Shown here piece after piece: positions 18,668-27,682 of a stretch of 64,000 nucleotides of DNA (the stretch's first letter is position 1; each line of letters opens with the position of its first letter). The stretch lies in NCBI RefSeq assembly GCF_038630985.1, contig NZ_CP152049.1, positions 4,297,501 through 4,361,500 on the forward strand, given 5' to 3'. The notes below the pieces were generated by a model that worked only from the letters and a program-made list of their open reading frames with translations, ran no database searches and had not been told where the DNA came from. The translations under genes and the position numbers were made by a program. The DNA is from Paenibacillus sp. FSL H8-0548. Lineage in GTDB: Bacteria > Bacillota > Bacilli > Paenibacillales > Paenibacillaceae.

Positions 18668-19915
18668 TTACCTAACCATCAACGACGCATTTCCTGCAGT
18701 CAAAATGATTGTTACCGCAAGAAAAAACATGAGACTGACAGCAGCCAAAGCCGCAAAAACATAGATCATGGTCTTGCCTATCGTCTGCAAGCAGCTCACG
18801 ATTGGCGAATCTCCCAACGGCTGCATAACGGCAGCGGCAATGTTGTAAATGAGCGCAAGTGTCAATATTTTGATTGCAGGGAACGCGCTGATGAATAGTA
18901 ATATGATCACGCCTGCCAAGCCTACCGCGTTTTTGGCAAGCATAGATGCTGAGATGACCGTATCCGCAGCGTCTGAAAACATTCTCCCCACAACGGGTAC
19001 GAAATTCCCTGTCACAAACTTCGCAGTTCTTAGGGTAACGCCATCAGTGACCGCGCCTGTTGCACCTTGTACAGAAATAACACCAAGAAAAACAGTCAGC
19101 AGAACTCCGAGTACGCCTACGCCAATATTTCGCAAAAGATTGGCTAGCTGCGTAACTTTGAATTTCTCCGATAGTGCACTGGTAATATGAAGAACCGCTG
19201 AGAAAAACAAAAGTGGAAAAACAAGTGTGTAAATCAGCGTGCCAACGGCATGAATCATAAAAATGATCAACGGATGCAGGACCGATACCGTAACGACATT
19301 GCCCATAGAAGCCAGCAGCGTAAGCAGCAGCGGCACCATCGCCAGCATGAATTGAATCATGCTCTCAATTGCACCCTTTGCATATCCCATTGCCACATGG
19401 AAGCTGTTAACCGCAATAATGATGAGCACCATATACGTGATGGAATAAGCAACCTTGCTAACCGCATTTCGTTCAAATGCATTTTGCAGCGTTTCCAGCA
19501 CCATGCTGAATACCGTAAGCATAACGATAGTGACGAGCAGCTTTCCATTGTACAGCACCTCATGCCACATGTACCGAAGCAGCCCTTTAAACATATCGGT
19601 GAACTTTAGCCCGCCGCCTCCTGGCAAAATCATTTCCATAAAGCTTGGAATCCGCTGTTCCGGAAAGTAGCCGCCATATTCACTGCGAAGCTTATTCCAG
19701 TAATTTTCTACCGTCCCTGTCTCAAGTCCGCCCAGCTGCTCCATCGCAAGCTCCTTGGCAAGCTCTTCTGCTTGTTTCTGGCTTCCTTGCGCCGGCGCTT
19801 CGCCCTCACCGCTTATTGCATATCCAATATTCGGAACGAAGGAGAATAGAAACGTCGCTATAAGTACAAAGAGCAGCAGCTTGGCCGAGTCCTTAGAAGG
19901 AGTGAGCTTAATCAT
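18668..19915 (-). CDS. spoIIIAE: Stage III sporulation protein AE
   Basis: Polytopic membrane protein thought to form the core of the mother-cell side of the channel. 415 aa: a signal-like N-terminus (about 12-32, LLLFVLIATFLFSFVPNIGYA), a soluble region of about 85 aa, then roughly seven to eight hydrophobic segments with conserved GATGAVTDGVTLRTAKFVTGNFVPVVG-type stretch near 285-312. It is separated by 5 bases from spoIIIAD, so the two are probably coupled. Confidence 0.95.
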   Translation of the reverse strand: MIKLTPSKDSAKLLLFVLIATFLFSFVPNIGYAISGEGEAPAQGSQKQAEELAKELAMEQLGGLETGTVENYWNKLRSEYGGYFPEQRIPSFMEMILPGGGGLKFTDMFKGLLRYMWHEVLYNGKLLVTIVMLTVFSMVLETLQNAFERNAVSKVAYSITYMVLIIIAVNSFHVAMGYAKGAIESMIQFMLAMVPLLLTLLASMGNVVTVSVLHPLIIFMIHAVGTLIYTLVFPLLFFSAVLHITSALSEKFKVTQLANLLRNIGVGVLGVLLTVFLGVISVQGATGAVTDGVTLRTAKFVTGNFVPVVGRMFSDAADTVISASMLAKNAVGLAGVIILLFISAFPAIKILTLALIYNIAAAVMQPLGDSPIVSCLQTIGKTMIYVFAALAAVSLMFFLAVTIILTAGNASLMVR

Positions 19916-19920
19916 AGTTC

Positions 19921-20325
19921 TCAGCCTCCCTCCGGCAGCAGCCCAATAACCGTCTCGACGATCACGCTAATGATAGGAACGGCCATCACGAGAATAAACA
20001 CCTTGCCGGCAAATTCGATTTTCGAGGCGATTCCCTCTTGCCCTGCATCCCGAACAATTTGCGCCCCAAACTCCGCAATGTACGCGATTCCGATTATTTT
20101 CAAAATCGTCTTCAAGTAAATGGAAGGGATGCCTGAACGATTAGCCAAATCCTCAAGAACAGTAATAACGAGTTCGATTTTTCCGACGAGATATAAGAAG
20201 ATAAAGAGACCCGTAAATGCTGCGAGCAAAAAAGAGAACATCGGCTTTTGCTCTCGAACGACAAGGATGAGAATAGAAGCCGTCAGACCGAGACCGACGA
20301 TTTGAATCATTTCCATTGCATCCAC
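19921..20325 (-). CDS. spoIIIAD: Stage III sporulation protein AD
   Basis: 134 aa, with about four hydrophobic segments and the family motif YLKTILKIIGIAYIAEFGAQ between segments. SpoIIIAD and SpoIIIAC are related small membrane proteins of the complex. ATG 20325; the next gene spoIIIAE starts 5 bases after its stop. Confidence 0.95.
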   Translation of the reverse strand: MDAMEMIQIVGLGLTASILILVVREQKPMFSFLLAAFTGLFIFLYLVGKIELVITVLEDLANRSGIPSIYLKTILKIIGIAYIAEFGAQIVRDAGQEGIASKIEFAGKVFILVMAVPIISVIVETVIGLLPEGG

Positions 20326-20355
20326 CTGCTTACATCAACGTCCGATAAGAGACGT

Positions 20356-20559
20356 CTACTGGAACAAAAATATCGATTTTATTTCCTGAAACAACTCATT
20401 CAAGAGACGAACTACCATAAAAAGTACAACAACAAATCCAATCAAGGTAACCCAGTGCGCCATATCTTCCTTTCCCATTTGCTTTAGTACCGAATGTATC
20501 ATAGCGATAACAATTCCGATTCCAGCAATTTGGAAAATGGCGCTCACATCCATGTTCAT
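20356..20559 (-). CDS. spoIIIAC: Stage III sporulation protein AC
   Basis: 67 aa, with two transmembrane helices (about 8-25 and 37-55) separated by the conserved loop LKQMGKEDMAHWVTLIGF. It starts at ATG 20559, 15 bases after the spoIIIAB stop. Length equals the B. subtilis protein within a few residues. Confidence 0.95.
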   Translation of the reverse strand: MNMDVSAIFQIAGIGIVIAMIHSVLKQMGKEDMAHWVTLIGFVVVLFMVVRLLNELFQEIKSIFLFQ

Positions 20560-20574
20560 TTATGCGGCACCCCA

Positions 20575-21093
20575 TTACACCATCAAAATGACGACCAGCA
20601 CAGCGATCAAAACTCCAAGACTTTTCCACATCTTCTCGTAACGCCCCTGATCATCTCTCGCTGAGTCCTCCTCTGCTTTCAACTGCAATAGTGCCAGATG
20701 GATATGCTTCATTTGATCATCCTTATCGCTTATTCCGAGCGTTGAGCCTAACCGAATGAGCACTGCCTGCTCGTTTTTCCGCATCGATGTTGCACTCCAC
20801 TGAGAAGTAATAGCCTGCTCCCAGCTATCCCGGAAGCTAAAGCTTTCCGTTTCCCAAACGCCGATTGCTGCCTTGCGAAAAATAGAAGCCAGCGGCTCAG
20901 GTGTTGCCGATGCTGTTCTCTCCAAAGCTTCCGGCAGCGGGGTATGTCCGTAGCCGATCTCCGTTTCCAGCCGCTGCAGCGCATGTGCGAGCTGACGCAG
21001 CTGCCTTGGCCGCTCTGCAAATTTCGCTGCTTGCTGAAACCCAATCATCGTGCCTGCGAACAGGACCAATACCGCACCTAGCAGCTTAATCAT
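20575..21093 (-). CDS. spoIIIAB: Stage III sporulation protein AB
   Basis: 172 aa, with hydrophobic segments at the N-terminus (about 3-19) and C-terminus (about 156-171). The central soluble domain has RPRQLRQLAHALQRLETEIGYGHTPLPEAL, typical of the family (partly resembling GspF-like secretion proteins). Its ATG overlaps the spoIIIAA stop in the sequence ATGA, so translation is coupled. Confidence 0.95.
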   Translation of the reverse strand: MIKLLGAVLVLFAGTMIGFQQAAKFAERPRQLRQLAHALQRLETEIGYGHTPLPEALERTASATPEPLASIFRKAAIGVWETESFSFRDSWEQAITSQWSATSMRKNEQAVLIRLGSTLGISDKDDQMKHIHLALLQLKAEEDSARDDQGRYEKMWKSLGVLIAVLVVILMV

Positions 21094-22118
21094 GGATCAT
21101 CAGCTCGAAGCCGCCCTGCATAGGCATGTACCGCATCCACAGCTTCGCGCGAGGGTGAGCGGGCAATTACAGCTTCTGCAGGTACGACACGATGCATAAT
21201 GCCTTGCTCTGTGCGCTTAAGCTCAACCACGTACTTAAACGCCCCTTCCTCCAGCAGCTTGAGCAATACGGGCCTGCCCTTGGCATCCTGCAAATCGTAG
21301 GCGTGGGCTGTAGCGACTATGCTGATTCCTGCATGACTTGCCTCACGAATAGCTTCACCATCCTCCGGTCTGCCGATTTCGTCAGCGATCAGCACCTCAG
21401 GCGACATCGAACGCACAAGCATCATCATCCCTTCAGCCTTTGGGCAAGCATCCATTACGTCAGTTCGCGGACCTATATCAAAGGTCGGAATACCTCGAAC
21501 ACAAGCCGCAATCTCTGAGCGCTCATCCACAATGCCTACTTTCCTGCCTTGCCAGCCGCTCGACTCAAGCAGCGGCCACAAGCCATAGCTGACTGATCTA
21601 GCTATATCTCGGATGAGCGTCGTTTTCCCTTGCTGCGGAGGTGCCAATATGAGAGTGGAATGAAGCGTTTTTCTCGTCCGATCAATTAGCTTTGGCAGTA
21701 AATGAGCACTTGCACCGATCACTTCTCTCGCTACTCGAATGTTAAAGGCGCCAATGTCGCGAATGCCGCGAACAACCCCTCCATCCAATATGGTTCTGCC
21801 AGCAAGTCCAATCCGATGCCCGCCTGAAACGGTAATAAATCCTCTTCGCAGCTCCTCCTCCATCGCGTACAAAGAATAGTTTGTAATACGCTCGAGCAGC
21901 TTGCGGCACGTATCTGCTGACGGCTTGTATGCTCCATCAGCGGCCTGCCTAAGCGACCCGTCACTCATCATAAATCGAGACTGTCCGCGAAACCCAATTT
22001 CAAGCGGCCGTCCCTCTCGAATCCTAATTTCCTCGAGCTGTTCCTGCATTTGTTCAGGAAGGCGCTCCAGCAACGTCTTTAGCTCAATAGGCAGTAGGTG
22101 CGCTACTCTTTCCAGCAT
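21090..22118 (-). CDS. spoIIIAA: Stage III sporulation ATPase SpoIIIAA
   Basis: Cytoplasmic secretion-type ATPase that powers the SpoIIIA complex. 342 aa. Walker A is in ILAPPQQGKTTLIRDIA, an acidic stretch GIVDERSEIAAC follows, and Walker B is in MSPEVLIADEIGRPEDGEAI; the family signature GGHRIGLAGR lies near residue 120. ATG with GGGAGTG upstream. It is the first gene of the eight-gene operon spoIIIAA-AB-AC-AD-AE-AF-AG-AH. Confidence 0.96.
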   Translation of the reverse strand: MLERVAHLLPIELKTLLERLPEQMQEQLEEIRIREGRPLEIGFRGQSRFMMSDGSLRQAADGAYKPSADTCRKLLERITNYSLYAMEEELRRGFITVSGGHRIGLAGRTILDGGVVRGIRDIGAFNIRVAREVIGASAHLLPKLIDRTRKTLHSTLILAPPQQGKTTLIRDIARSVSYGLWPLLESSGWQGRKVGIVDERSEIAACVRGIPTFDIGPRTDVMDACPKAEGMMMLVRSMSPEVLIADEIGRPEDGEAIREASHAGISIVATAHAYDLQDAKGRPVLLKLLEEGAFKYVVELKRTEQGIMHRVVPAEAVIARSPSREAVDAVHAYAGRLRADDP

Positions 22119-22158
22119 GCGATCATCACTCCCGGATGTTTGTCCTTCGTAGTTCTTA

Positions 22159-22186
22159 TTTGTATGCTGATGTAGGGAAAATATGT
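22159..22186 (-). promoter_or_regulatory. Sigma-E promoter of spoIIIA operon
   Basis: On the minus strand, ACATATT (22180-22186) and CATACAAA (22159-22166) are separated by 13 bases. This fits the mother-cell sigma-E consensus closely. It lies about 40-68 bases upstream of the spoIIIAA start. The B. subtilis spoIIIA operon is known to depend on sigma-E. Confidence 0.8.
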
Positions 22187-22221
22187 CTGCTCCACTGACG
22201 ATATGCTAGAGTTGCAATCTA

Positions 22222-22488
22222 TTATTTTTTTAGAATACCAATCATCAAACAAATGACTCCTGCTCCCACCCAAAGAAATTTTGATGGTGACAGCTTATCT
22301 GACAAACCAACAAGACCTACCGTTGTCGTTGCAATAAGGATGAGCGGGCCAACAAGAGCAAGCGAAGAGTTTACAATAAGAGCCTTGTCAATTTGATTCA
22401 GCCTGAGCATCAATAGCGCCGCGCAAATTTCGATCGTACCGGATGTGAGTCTCAGCGAAGCCATGGTCAGCACGATTTTGTTCAGCAT
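22222..22488 (-). CDS. yqhV: YqhV family (DUF2619) membrane protein
   Basis: 88 aa with three hydrophobic segments (about 20-30, 38-62 and 70-86) and little soluble sequence. It matches YqhV in length, composition and position immediately upstream of spoIIIAA, as in B. subtilis. Function unknown. ATG 22488 with GGAGG upstream. Confidence 0.85.
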   Translation of the reverse strand: MLNKIVLTMASLRLTSGTIEICAALLMLRLNQIDKALIVNSSLALVGPLILIATTTVGLVGLSDKLSPSKFLWVGAGVICLMIGILKK

Positions 22489-22561
22489 ATAGCAATGACC
22501 TCCTTATAAATTTCATTTGTTCTTTAAGCATATGCGTGCTTGTCTAGCTTTCATGCCGAAC

Positions 22562-22589
22562 ACCTGCCCAGTAATAGGCGCATATAGTA
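22562..22589 (+). promoter_or_regulatory. Candidate sigma-K promoter of comB
   Basis: CATATAGTA at 22581-22589 fits the sigma-K -10 pattern CATANNNTA, and an AC at 22562-22563 lies 17 bases before it. It is 35 bases upstream of comB. Short degenerate motifs like this can occur by chance. Confidence 0.45.
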
Positions 22590-22623
22590 AAGCATCGAGG
22601 AGGAGAAGGGCGGAATTACGAAT

Positions 22624-23337
22624 ATGCAAGTACAGGTAATATCAAGTGTCAACGAAGCCAGCTCCGCAAAATTCCATCATAAGACCGCTATCATTATCGA
22701 CGTTCTGCGAGCAACCAGCACGATCGTTACGGCTATCGTATCTGGTGCTTTATGTGTCATTCCTGCGGAAACCGTCATGGAAGCGAGAGCGCTCCAACGA
22801 CCAGGGGATTTGCTTGGAGGTGAGCGGTTTTGCCGTAAAATAGCCGGCTTCGATCTCGGTAATTCGCCTGAGGAATACACGGAGCAGGTTGTAGCAGGCA
22901 AACGGATTATACTCACAACGACGAATGGCACACGGGCCATTCATAAATCCATGCGAGCGGACCATGTATTAACTGCCTCGCTGCTCAATGCGGAAGCATG
23001 TGCCCGTACAGCAATAGAACTGCGCCGGGATGTCGTTATCTTATGTGCAGGAAGTCACGATGAATTTGCTATTGAAGATGGCTTGTGCGCAGGGCTTGTG
23101 CTTGAGAGACTGCATTCACACAGCAATGTCGCAATTGAAATGGATGATTTTGGGACGGCGATGCTCGCTTTATATCGGAATCGTGCAGCACAGGTAAGAG
23201 AAACCATTGTTAATGGAATGACAGGCAGGAAGCTAACAAAGCTTGGATTGCGGAAGGATATAGAAGCTTGCTCCTTGATCGACATTTATAAAGAAGTTCC
23301 TAGATTAAATGGCGATCAATTAACACGCGTCATCTAA
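22624..23337 (+). CDS. comB: 2-phosphosulfolactate phosphatase family (ComB)
   Basis: Phosphatase that releases sulfolactate from 2-phosphosulfolactate. In Bacillus, sulfolactate accumulates in spores; in archaea the family serves coenzyme M synthesis. 237 aa with IIIDVLRATSTIVTA at the N-terminus, GDLLGGERFCRKIAGFDLGNSP and TTTNGTRAI, all ComB hallmarks. It is an isolated plus-strand gene between yqhV and lysC, converging on the lysC terminator. Other sulfolactate genes (comA, comC, comDE) are absent from the window. Ribosome site: GGAGGAGAAGGG about 15 bases before ATG, plus weaker purines closer. Confidence 0.88.
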   Translation: MQVQVISSVNEASSAKFHHKTAIIIDVLRATSTIVTAIVSGALCVIPAETVMEARALQRPGDLLGGERFCRKIAGFDLGNSPEEYTEQVVAGKRIILTTTNGTRAIHKSMRADHVLTASLLNAEACARTAIELRRDVVILCAGSHDEFAIEDGLCAGLVLERLHSHSNVAIEMDDFGTAMLALYRNRAAQVRETIVNGMTGRKLTKLGLRKDIEACSLIDIYKEVPRLNGDQLTRVI

Positions 23338-23343
23338 TAAGTG

Positions 23344-23382
23344 TCAAAAAAAGGCATGCCCCGAAAATACGGAACATGCCTT
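23344..23382. terminator. Bidirectional terminator between comB and lysC
   Basis: AAGGCATG...CATGCCTT with an inner CCG/CGG (23351-23382). The minus strand has a run of seven T, and the plus strand has TTCTCTTCTATTT. It serves lysC strongly and comB weakly. Confidence 0.85.
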
Positions 23383-23403
23383 CTCTTCTATTTATTCTAT
23401 TAA

Positions 23404-24657
23404 TTAACGACGATCCTCTGGGCCGCCTACAAAGGCTTGCTCTTCGGTATCAAGGCCATATGCCGTATGAAGCGCACGTACAACCTCATTTAAAGGTTCA
23501 GCTACAATTACGCATGAACATTTAATTTCCGAAGTGCTTACCATCTTGATGCTCACGCCAAGCTTAGAAATCGTTTCGAACATTTTCGCTGCCACACCTG
23601 GATTGCTAACCATGCCTGCTCCAACAATGGACACTTTGACCAAGTTAGATTCAGAAGTCGTCTCACGGTAAGGAACCGTGCCGCGAATGCCTTCGATTAC
23701 TGCGATTGCTTTGTCTCTATCATCACCTGAGAGTGTAAAGGAGAAATCGGCTTTGCCATCCTGCACACCGCTTTGCACGATAATGTCGACATCGATGCCG
23801 TTGCTTGCCAATGCGCCAAACACATGAGCCAGCACTCCTGGAACATCCTCAACACCCATAATGCTAATTCTAGCTACATTTTTGTCAAACGCGATGCCGC
23901 GAACGACCACGCCTTGCTCCATGACCGCTTCCTCCTTCACACTTGTACCTTCGTTTTGGGTAAAGCTTGAACGAACAACAAGCTTTACATTATTGTGTTT
24001 AGCGTACTCTACAGCACGTGGGTGCAGTACAGCGGCGCCTAGATTAGCGAGTTCAAGCATCTCATCATATGAAACCTCGTTAAGCTTTCTAGCATTTTTC
24101 ACAACACGAGGGTCGGTGGAGTATATACCATCAACATCAGTATAAATCTCACACACGTCTGCTTGCATCGCAGCAGCCATCGCAACCGCTGTTGTATCCG
24201 ATCCGCCACGACCAAGTGTCGTAATTTCTCCATCCTCCGTCATGCCTTGGAAGCCAGCTATAATCGCTACATTCCCCTGCTTCAGCGCATCGAACACACG
24301 CTCTGGATGAATATTGGTCATCTTCGCCTTGCCATGCACCGCTTCCGTGCGAATGCCCGCTTGCCATCCCGTAAAGGATTGGGCTTTTCCTCCAAGCTGA
24401 TGGATCGTCATCGAAAGCATAGCAATCGAAATTTGCTCACCAACTGTTAACAGCATATCCAATTCCCGCGCCGGCGGATTTGGATTTAGCACCTTGGACT
24501 GATCAATCAGATCATCAGTCGTATCTCCCATGGCAGAAACGACAACAACAATGTCGTTGCCCTCTTGCTGCCTATCAATTATTCGTTTTGCTACCCGCTG
24601 CATCCGCTCCGGCGTTCCTACGGAGCTGCCGCCAAACTTCATCACTATCAACGACAA
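23404..24657 (-). CDS. lysC: Aspartate kinase (alpha subunit with internal beta subunit)
   Basis: Phosphorylates aspartate in the first step of lysine, threonine, methionine and diaminopimelate (cell wall and spore dipicolinate) synthesis. The kinase domain starts at VMKFGGSSVGTPERM and contains GRGGSDTTAVAMAAA and YTDVDGIYSTDPRVV. Two C-terminal ACT domains follow (about 260-405). I chose TTG 24657 (417 aa, MSLIVMKFGG), with GGGAG 10 bases upstream; the longer frame to 24729 enters the promoter. An internal ATG with a perfect Shine-Dalgarno would produce a separate ACT-only subunit (see 23920-23937). No lysine riboswitch is visible upstream. Confidence 0.95.
   Translation of the reverse strand: MSLIVMKFGGSSVGTPERMQRVAKRIIDRQQEGNDIVVVVSAMGDTTDDLIDQSKVLNPNPPARELDMLLTVGEQISIAMLSMTIHQLGGKAQSFTGWQAGIRTEAVHGKAKMTNIHPERVFDALKQGNVAIIAGFQGMTEDGEITTLGRGGSDTTAVAMAAAMQADVCEIYTDVDGIYSTDPRVVKNARKLNEVSYDEMLELANLGAAVLHPRAVEYAKHNNVKLVVRSSFTQNEGTSVKEEAVMEQGVVVRGIAFDKNVARISIMGVEDVPGVLAHVFGALASNGIDVDIIVQSGVQDGKADFSFTLSGDDRDKAIAVIEGIRGTVPYRETTSESNLVKVSIVGAGMVSNPGVAAKMFETISKLGVSIKMVSTSEIKCSCVIVAEPLNEVVRALHTAYGLDTEEQAFVGGPEDRR
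23920..23937 (-). promoter_or_regulatory. Internal ribosome site and start of aspartokinase beta subunit
   Basis: Inside lysC, AAGGAGG (23931-23937 on the minus strand) stands 8 bases before ATG 23922. That ATG is in frame and begins MEQGVVVRGIAFDKN, giving a 172-aa protein with both ACT domains (23404-23922). B. subtilis lysC is known to encode alpha and beta subunits from in-phase overlapping reading frames, and this start lies at the corresponding place. Confidence 0.85.
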
Positions 24658-24699
24658 AGCCGATTCACTCCCAACCCTGACATGTAAATACAAGACATA

Positions 24700-24729
24700 A
24701 TTATAGCATAACGAACCCCTATATTTCAA
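24700..24729 (-). promoter_or_regulatory. Sigma-A promoter of lysC
   Basis: Minus-strand TTGAAA (24724-24729) and TATAAT (24700-24705) with an 18-base spacer and a TG before the -10. The -35 overlaps the T run of the efp terminator. The leader to TTG 24657 is only about 35 bases, which leaves no room for a riboswitch. Confidence 0.7.
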
Positions 24730-24758
24730 AAAAACCGTCCGATTTGCTTCGGACGGTT
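24728..24758 (-). terminator. Terminator downstream of efp
   Basis: AACCGTCCG (24733-24741) pairs with CGGACGGTT (24750-24758) around an 8-base loop, followed by seven T on the minus strand. Confidence 0.9.
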
Positions 24759-24771
24759 AATCACGCTGCTG

Positions 24772-25329
24772 CTAAGCGCGCGAGATGTATTTGCCTTCGC
24801 GAGTATCAACCAGCAAAACATCGCCTTCGTTAATGAATAGTGGAACTTGTACATTAAGGCCTGTTTCAACCTTAGCCATTTTAGTTGCGCCTTGAGCCGT
24901 ATTGCCTTTAACGCCTGGTTCGGTTTCAACAACTTTAAGCTCAACGCTGTTTTGCATTTGAATACCAAGGATTTCTCCTTGGTAGCTGGAGATGTTTACG
25001 TTCATGTTTTCTTTCAGGAAGTTAAGCTCCCACTCGAGCTGCTTCTTCTCCAAGTTGAATTGGTCAAAAGTCTCATTGTCCATGAATGTGTATTCGGAGC
25101 CGGAATTATACAAATATTGTACCTCACGGTTTTCGATAATTGCGCGGCCAATGCTCTCGCCCGCACGGAATGTTTTTTCAACAACGTTGCCGTTGCGAAG
25201 GTTTTTCAGCTTAGAGCGAACAAATGCCGCGCCTTTGCCTGGTTTTACGTGTTGAAAGTCAAGAACTGAGAAAATATCGGTGTCTACTTGTACGGTTAAG
25301 CCTGTTTTAAAATCGTTTACTGAAATCAT
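24772..25329 (-). CDS. efp: Elongation factor P
   Basis: Binds stalled ribosomes between the P and E sites and stimulates peptide bond formation at polyproline stretches. 185 aa with the three beta-barrel domains; the loop carrying the modifiable residue is [10 protein letters not shown] near residues 30-40. ATG 25329 has AGGAGGG 8 bases upstream; a GTG codon just before would add one residue. It is downstream of pepQ by 28 bases and followed by its own terminator. Confidence 0.97.
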   Translation of the reverse strand: MISVNDFKTGLTVQVDTDIFSVLDFQHVKPGKGAAFVRSKLKNLRNGNVVEKTFRAGESIGRAIIENREVQYLYNSGSEYTFMDNETFDQFNLEKKQLEWELNFLKENMNVNISSYQGEILGIQMQNSVELKVVETEPGVKGNTAQGATKMAKVETGLNVQVPLFINEGDVLLVDTREGKYISRA

Positions 25330-25357
25330 CACTGATTCCCTCCTGAATGAATAGTCC

Positions 25358-26431
25358 TTATCCCAGAGTGATTAATTCCTTCGGGGAAGAGGTTAATATT
25401 TTAATACCGGTTTCCGTAATAACGATATCATCCTCAATGCGTACGCCGCCGAAGCCTGGTACGTAAATGCCGGGTTCAACCGTAACCGTCATGCCGGGGG
25501 TTAAAATCGATTCGCTTAGCTTTGATAATCTTGGCGCTTCATGAATTTCCATACCTAGCCCATGTCCAGTACCATGTCCAAACAAATCGCCATAGCCGTA
25601 TTTTGTAATGATGTCACGAGTTAACGCATCTGCTTCGCGACCAGTCATGCCCGGCTTAATATGCTCAAGAGCATGTAGTTGGGACTCCAGTACAATATTG
25701 TAAATTTCAAGATGCTTGGCTGTTGGCGTTCCAACAATGACAGTCCGAGTCAAATCGGAGCAGTAACCGTTATAGTAGGCACCAAAATCAAGCTTTACAA
25801 ATTCATTGTTGCCGATAATACGATCACTAGCTACCCCATGCGGCAAAGCGGAACGTTCGCCAGAAGCCACAATGGTATCGAAGGAAGATGACGTCGCTCC
25901 ATGGCTGCGCATATAAACTTCCATTTCGAGCGCAATATCCGTTTCTCTCATTCCCGTACGGATGATATTCAGAATATGCGTAAAGGTATTATCCGCAAGA
26001 TCAGCGGCCTCCTGCATAATTTGCAGTTCAGCCTCATCCTTAATCAAGCGAAGCTTCTCCACTAATCCTGAAGCAGGCTCTAGTGTAATGCCCTTCAGCG
26101 TTTTTGACCACGCTGTAAACTCACTGTACACGACATGGTCCTGTTCAAAAGCCAGCTTCGTCAGCTTCCTTTGACTTAGTAGCTCCTGCACATTCTCCAG
26201 CGGGTTTGGCCCGTGCTCGATAATTTGAAAGCCGACAGCCTGCTGAGGAGCTTGCGTACGATAACGAAAATCCGTAAGCAAATAGCTTTCGCTTAGTGTA
26301 ATCAGTACCATGCCTGAAGAACCTGTGAAGCCGCTAATGTAGCGTCGATTATGTTCGCTCCCGATTAATATCGCTTCAAAGCGATGTTCTTCCATCAACT
26401 GCCGAAGACGCTTTACTCTATCGTTTGGCAT
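25358..26431 (-). CDS. pepQ: Xaa-Pro peptidase (M24 family)
   Basis: Metallopeptidase of the M24 pita-bread family (YqhT type) that hydrolyses peptides with proline in the second position. 357 aa: an N-terminal creatinase-like domain (1-125) and a C-terminal catalytic domain with the metal ligands in [43 protein letters not shown]. It sits between aroQ and efp, the standard order. Aminopeptidase P versus prolidase cannot be decided from sequence. Confidence 0.93.
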   Translation of the reverse strand: MPNDRVKRLRQLMEEHRFEAILIGSEHNRRYISGFTGSSGMVLITLSESYLLTDFRYRTQAPQQAVGFQIIEHGPNPLENVQELLSQRKLTKLAFEQDHVVYSEFTAWSKTLKGITLEPASGLVEKLRLIKDEAELQIMQEAADLADNTFTHILNIIRTGMRETDIALEMEVYMRSHGATSSSFDTIVASGERSALPHGVASDRIIGNNEFVKLDFGAYYNGYCSDLTRTVIVGTPTAKHLEIYNIVLESQLHALEHIKPGMTGREADALTRDIITKYGYGDLFGHGTGHGLGMEIHEAPRLSKLSESILTPGMTVTVEPGIYVPGFGGVRIEDDIVITETGIKILTSSPKELITLG

Positions 26432-26456
26432 AACCGCTTCACCCTTTCTTCCTTTA

Positions 26457-26897
26457 TTACGATTTTTGCAAATGATTCACGAGCGCTGTAAGACCCAGCT
26501 CATAGCTTTGAGAGCCAAAACCGGCGATCTGGCCGACTGCAATTGCAGCGATGACAGATGTATGTCGGAACTCTTCTCGTTTGTGAATATTCGACATATG
26601 CACCTCGACAATCGGCAGCCCTACGGTGCTGAGAGCATCGCGCAGCGCGTAGCTGTAATGCGTCCATGCGCCAGGATTAATAACGATACCATCGGCCTTT
26701 CCATATGCACTATGTATTCGATCAATCATATCGCCTTCATGATTCGTTTGGAAAAACTCCAGCGATACGCCTAACGCCTCCGCTTTTGAGCGTAAGAGCG
26801 ACTCAATGAACGCGAGTGTTTCTGTCCCATATACGCCAGGCTCACGAATGCCTAGCATGTTAAGGTTTGGTCCGTTCAAAATAATAATATTGTGCAT
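26457..26897 (-). CDS. aroQ: 3-dehydroquinate dehydratase, type II
   Basis: Dodecameric enzyme that converts 3-dehydroquinate to 3-dehydroshikimate in the shikimate pathway. The start region [19 protein letters not shown], the flexible lid with Tyr in [32 protein letters not shown] with the conserved His, and [15 protein letters not shown] are all present. ATG 26897 (146 aa) has GGAGG 7 bases upstream, so I discarded the five-codon extension. It leads the aroQ-pepQ-efp set. Confidence 0.96.
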   Translation of the reverse strand: MHNIIILNGPNLNMLGIREPGVYGTETLAFIESLLRSKAEALGVSLEFFQTNHEGDMIDRIHSAYGKADGIVINPGAWTHYSYALRDALSTVGLPIVEVHMSNIHKREEFRHTSVIAAIAVGQIAGFGSQSYELGLTALVNHLQKS

Positions 26898-26989
26898 GAA
26901 TGCACCTCCCAAGCAACCGAATCCTTTACAGGTTCAAAGATCATTAGCCATTTTACCACAAATATAAGTCGCTTGAGAAGCAGAACAGT

Positions 26990-27490
26990 TTACAGTATTT
27001 TTATCGGCTCTCTTGAAGCCTCATCCGTAAACTCAAAGGCAATAGAATAACCAATAAATACACCCCACAATAGAAAGACGCAAAATTCAGTATAAATCGT
27101 ATTCCAGCCCACTTTGCTGATGACCTCCATAATGCCCAGCATAGGTCCAACCGCAATAAATAAAATTGCCCACCATACAGCCCCATACAAGACTCCCGGC
27201 CATGGTCCTCGCAATCGGCCTAACGTGAATTTGTATAGCAGTGCGGCTACAATCGAAAGAATAATAAAAAATCCAATACCTACAACTGATCCCCACGCCG
27301 TCTTTAGAAAAGAGACTTTAAAGAATGGATCGGCTGCAAAACCAGGCATGACCTTCGTGAAATTCATTTCATAAAATAACCATCTTACGCATCCCCATAT
27401 CAAGCCAGCAAAAAAACCAATCTTTATCGAATAGAGCCAAGCATTCGTATGATGATTCTCATACTCATTTTTCTGTTTGTTATTTGCCAT
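26990..27490 (-). CDS. yqhR: YqhR family membrane protein
   Basis: 166 aa with four hydrophobic segments (about 24-40, 65-87, 100-120, 130-150) and conserved WGCVRWLFYEMNFTKV after the first. It matches YqhR by layout and by its place between yqhQ and aroQ. Function is not established. ATG start; the gene is divergent from yqhQ. Confidence 0.85.
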   Translation of the reverse strand: MANNKQKNEYENHHTNAWLYSIKIGFFAGLIWGCVRWLFYEMNFTKVMPGFAADPFFKVSFLKTAWGSVVGIGFFIILSIVAALLYKFTLGRLRGPWPGVLYGAVWWAILFIAVGPMLGIMEVISKVGWNTIYTEFCVFLLWGVFIGYSIAFEFTDEASREPIKIL

Positions 27491-27578
27491 TTGCTATGCC
27501 TCCGCTCCAAAAAATCTATTTTCTTGCTTAGTATGTCAAAAAAAACTGTTCCATAACCGCATAGCCTAGGAGCTGTTA

Positions 27579-27608
27579 TTGGCAATTGGCCTATAGATCA
27601 AGTACAAT
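27579..27608 (+). promoter_or_regulatory. Sigma-A promoter of yqhQ-yqhP
   Basis: TTGGCA (27579-27584), an 18-base spacer and TACAAT (27603-27608), about 75 bases upstream of the preferred yqhQ start. Confidence 0.6.
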
Positions 27609-27682
27609 AGACTTACAAAGTTATAGGTACATTCGTCTGGTTGATTAAAGGCGATATTCCACTCAAGGAAGGTGACAAGCAC

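Noticed and set aside
24658..24771. Lysine riboswitch upstream of lysC
   Set aside because: The promoter and start are about 35 bases apart, too short for an L-box, and no L-box motif is seen.
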